A stretch of DNA of 64,000 bases from Pyrococcus kukulkanii (GTDB lineage: Archaea > Methanobacteriota_B > Thermococci > Thermococcales > Thermococcaceae). The notes below the pieces were generated by a model. The model saw only the letters and a program-made list of their open reading frames with translations, had not been told where the DNA came from and searched no databases. The stretch covers positions 1,302,001 through 1,366,000 of the forward strand of contig NZ_CP010835.1 in NCBI RefSeq assembly GCF_001577775.1, given 5' to 3'. The position numbers and the translations under genes are program-made. Below, piece by piece: positions 61,800 through 64,000 of the stretch; the stretch's first letter is position 1, and the number at the start of each line of letters is the position of its first letter.

Positions 61800-62876
61800 T
61801 TACATCACCCCCAGCTCTTCAAGCTCCCTCTTAACTCTCTCAATCTCCCTCCTGTAATCAACGTCCTCCCAGGAGGATGCCCTTAGAATTAAGCCCAGGA
61901 ACCTGTCCTCTATCACATTCCCTCTAACCACTATCTCCTTCCCTATTATTCTGTAAAACTCCTCTTCAGCTAACTTTCTTGCTGCCTCTTTCATTGTCAT
62001 TCCCATGCTTTCCATTTCTCTTATCTTCTCGCTGATTTCTTCTGGGCTGACACCCAGTAGCTCTTCGGCATCGTCACCGAAGAGTGTGACCCTTATATAG
62101 CCAGTTCCATCATCGAGACCGAAGTCAAGGATCGTGATCTTTATTGGCTCAACTTCTCCGTGCTCTGGACATATCCACGTTTCTATTCCTGGGTCGTAGT
62201 CGACTTTTCTCTTGCACTCGGGGCATGCATCATAAACTAGAACCCTGTAGACCTTGGCTATTGTTCCTCTGAGCTCTATGAACCTGTCTCCTGACTCAAC
62301 GTCTTTTATCTTCTTTCTCGTGTACGTGGCAATCCTCACTTCCTCAAGTGGTGGAATTGAATCTATCCTGGGATCCTCTGGGTTGAGAATTATTCTAGCC
62401 CTAAAGTTTATGTGCAACTCTGGGAGTCCTGAGAGGCTTTCCCTCACTTGAGCATCTAGAACCTTGATTACATCACCAACTTCGATCTTATTGTAATACT
62501 CGAGGACTTTAGAGTCCCATAGAACTACCCTGGCCCTTCCACTGTCATCGTATATAATTAAGCTGGCAACCCTTCCAACTGAGCCGTCCTTCTTGGTGTA
62601 TTCCCTGGGTGGATACTTCTTAAGAACCCTTCCTACTACGTTTACCTCCCTGGGATCAATTCCTGGGTACAGATCTGAGATCTTCATGAGACTTTCTTCC
62701 CTTTCTTCTAGTAATTCTACTCCCAATCTTTCCGCAAGCAATGCTGCAGCTCCCTGTTCGCTTAGTAATGGATCCTCTTCCATAATCCTTCTTATCTCTT
62801 CCTCGATCTCCTCTCTACTCATTCCTGTTTTCCTTTCGATAATTTCAATTATCTTATCCTTTGTCAGCACCACCAT
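61800..62876 (-). CDS. rpa41: Replication protein A 41-kDa subunit
   Basis: The 358-residue DNA-binding subunit (ATG 62876, GGTGA upstream) has a helical N-terminal region (EEIEEEIRRIMEEDPLLSEQGAAALLAERLG), OB-folds (REVNVVGRVLKKYP...ASLIIYDDSGRARVVLWDS), and a zinc finger CPECKRKVDY...WICPEH before the second OB-fold (RVTLFGDDAEELLG). It binds single-stranded DNA in replication, repair and recombination and interacts with Hjc, RadA and primase in this genus. First gene of the RPA operon. Confidence 0.95.
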   Translation of the reverse strand: MVVLTKDKIIEIIERKTGMSREEIEEEIRRIMEEDPLLSEQGAAALLAERLGVELLEEREESLMKISDLYPGIDPREVNVVGRVLKKYPPREYTKKDGSVGRVASLIIYDDSGRARVVLWDSKVLEYYNKIEVGDVIKVLDAQVRESLSGLPELHINFRARIILNPEDPRIDSIPPLEEVRIATYTRKKIKDVESGDRFIELRGTIAKVYRVLVYDACPECKRKVDYDPGIETWICPEHGEVEPIKITILDFGLDDGTGYIRVTLFGDDAEELLGVSPEEISEKIREMESMGMTMKEAARKLAEEEFYRIIGKEIVVRGNVIEDRFLGLILRASSWEDVDYRREIERVKRELEELGVM

Positions 62877-62901
62877 AATAATCACCTTTCCAATAATTTA
62901 A

Positions 62902-63519
62902 TTAAGTGGGGTTTTTAATACTTTCGTCTGTGGTACTAGAATTGGTAGTAGCGCTCTTTCTTTGAACCTCAGTTTCCTCCAGCTTCTTAACGAGGTCCTC
63001 GTATTCCGCGTGAATAACTTTCTTGAAGGCCTCTCTTATTATCTTAGGATCATTTTCTGGGAATCCATAGAGTTCAGCGAACTTATCGGTAGTGCCGAGA
63101 AGCTTTGTTCTCTCGTAGGGTTCGGCGTATATTAGGCCCATTTCAAGGAGCTTCCTTATGTGCTCATAGGCCTGACTTCCTCTAAGCTTGATTATCTTGC
63201 TCTGTTCTACTGGTTGAAGATATGCAATTAATGCGAGCGTCTTTAGCTCTCCAGCCCTAAGTTCTGGCTTTGGCATTAGGTGGATAACCCTCTGCGAGTA
63301 CTCCTGCTTAACTTGCATGACCCATTTGTCACCCGCAACTTTAACGACCTCTATTGCGCTCTTTCTCTCCGCGTATTCACTTGCTATAAGTTCAATAAGC
63401 TTCTCAAGGTAGTCTAGGGATTTAATGCCAAGGGCCTTGGACAACTCCTTGATACTCAATGGCCTTCCGGCAACAAAAAGCGCAGCTTCGACTAACGCCT
63501 TGTCCTCAAGCAACCCCAT
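62902..63519 (-). CDS. scpB: Segregation and condensation protein B
   Basis: From ATG 63519 (GGTGCAAATC upstream; GTG 63528 rejected) the 205-residue protein has tandem winged-helix domains: LLEDKALVEAALFVAGRPLSIKELSKALG at the start and ELRAGELKTLALIAYLQPVEQSKII with LRGSQAYEHIRKLLEMGLIY in the second. ScpB dimerises and supports SMC-kleisin chromosome organisation. No scpA or smc gene is in the window. It lies 25 bp upstream of the RPA operon and may be co-transcribed with it. Confidence 0.93.
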   Translation of the reverse strand: MGLLEDKALVEAALFVAGRPLSIKELSKALGIKSLDYLEKLIELIASEYAERKSAIEVVKVAGDKWVMQVKQEYSQRVIHLMPKPELRAGELKTLALIAYLQPVEQSKIIKLRGSQAYEHIRKLLEMGLIYAEPYERTKLLGTTDKFAELYGFPENDPKIIREAFKKVIHAEYEDLVKKLEETEVQRKSATTNSSTTDESIKNPT

Positions 63520-63560
63520 GATTTGCACCTAAGAATAAATAGAAAAGGGAAATTAAAAGT

Positions 63561-64000
63561 TCACTCTGAAATTTCGGTTGGGTATATTGGAACCCTTCCA
63601 TGTGGAATGCCGTACTTCTTACCGTACCACTCGCTGAGGAAGTACCATGCAAGAACTAATAGGACGGCGCCTATCGGTAGGAGTATTACTGGACTTCTAA
63701 TGCCTGCAGCGAAGAGGACGTAGAGGACTAAACCTACTGATGCCGCGGTCACCGCGTACGGTATTTGCGTTGTGACGTGGTCGATGTGATCTGAGCCTGA
63801 GAACATTGAGCTCATAATTGTCGTATCACTTATCGGTGAGCAGTGGTCTCCGAAGATACCCCCTGCGAAGACAGCACCTATGCTGGCGAATAATATGTGC
63901 GGATCGTTGGGGGCTAGCTCATGGGCTAGTGGTATTGCAATAGGCATTAGTATTCCGAAGGTTCCCCAGCTCGTTCCAGTTGTGAACGATATGAACATTG
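63561..64000 (-). CDS. Na+/H+ antiporter, NhaC family, C-terminal part
   Basis: The frame is open to the window end, so the N-terminus lies beyond base 64000; 146 residues are visible. GTSWGTFGILMPIAIPLAHEL and AGGIFGDHCSPISDTTIMSS are the hallmark NhaC-family motifs (TM segments with the conserved GDHCSPxSDTT). Three more helices follow, ending YPTEISE. NhaC-type antiporters exchange Na+ for H+ at the membrane; the precise ion and direction cannot be judged from this fragment. Confidence 0.92.
   Translation of the reverse strand, partial: MFISFTTGTSWGTFGILMPIAIPLAHELAPNDPHILFASIGAVFAGGIFGDHCSPISDTTIMSSMFSGSDHIDHVTTQIPYAVTAASVGLVLYVLFAAGIRSPVILLPIGAVLLVLAWYFLSEWYGKKYGIPHGRVPIYPTEISE

Overview
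The window is archaeal and almost certainly from the order Thermococcales, most likely Pyrococcus. The evidence is a group-II chaperonin (thermosome), archaeal stalk proteins L10/L12, NusG/SecE/FtsZ linkage, Sec61-beta, RpoP, L37Ae, the heterotrimeric RPA operon, the Hef helicase-nuclease, the KEOPS subunit Pcc1, archaeal C/D and H/ACA guide RNAs, TATA-type promoters about 25-30 bp before starts, and GGTGA/GGAGG ribosome binding sites. I found no CRISPR array, rRNA, intact insertion sequence or replication origin.

Layout. 1-6.3 kb: end of a nucleotide-sugar epimerase gene, a zinc-ribbon protein, aEF-1beta, a TPR protein with a palindromic operator, then a complete CUT1-type sugar ABC importer. 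6.5-9.8 kb: class III ribonucleotide reductase nrdD-nrdG and a lipoprotein. 10-16.3 kb: thermosome, then the de novo NAD genes nadB, nadA and nadC, split by a divergent AAA ATPase gene whose promoter region carries a 34-bp-period tandem operator/TATA array. 16.3-19.4 kb: small membrane protein, AMMECR1, an unknown protein, a decayed gene, tRNA-Pro, a nucleotidyltransferase and a TnpB (IS605/IS200 group) remnant. 19.5-23.2 kb: a TRAP-TAXI transporter. 23.3-30.6 kb: D-aminoacyl-tRNA deacylase, two unknown genes, ftsZ-secE-nusG-L11-L1-L10-L12, an unknown Rossmann-like protein, dcd and tRNA-Arg. 30.7-34.5 kb: HAD hydrolase, glycine decarboxylase subunits and two divergently oriented C/D box RNAs.

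34.5-48.5 kb holds a PAP2 phosphatase, a DUF2334 deacetylase-like protein, an ABC-2 exporter, a ribbon-helix-helix protein, an alpha/beta hydrolase with two MFS sugar-type transporters, and a glycerol module (GDPD, GlpK, GlpA-like and GlpB-like flavoproteins, DUF1667). This module could carry glycerophosphodiester hydrolysis through to dihydroxyacetone phosphate. 48.5-56.1 kb is informational (L37Ae, RpoP, Brix, Pcc1, EF-2), followed by DUF63, an inositol-phosphatase-family enzyme and Hef.

56.1-59.4 kb is an AT-rich five-gene minus-strand operon: two secreted or membrane-anchored unknown proteins, an ABC permease, a small membrane protein and an ABC ATPase. It is the strongest candidate here for an undescribed system. 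It is followed by an H/ACA RNA, Sec61-beta, a PRC-barrel-like coiled-coil protein, RPA32-RPA14-RPA41, scpB and a truncated NhaC antiporter gene. The most interesting non-coding signals are the tandem operator array at 15320-15402, the paired C/D RNAs at 34.26-34.45 kb and the H/ACA RNA at 59.6 kb.
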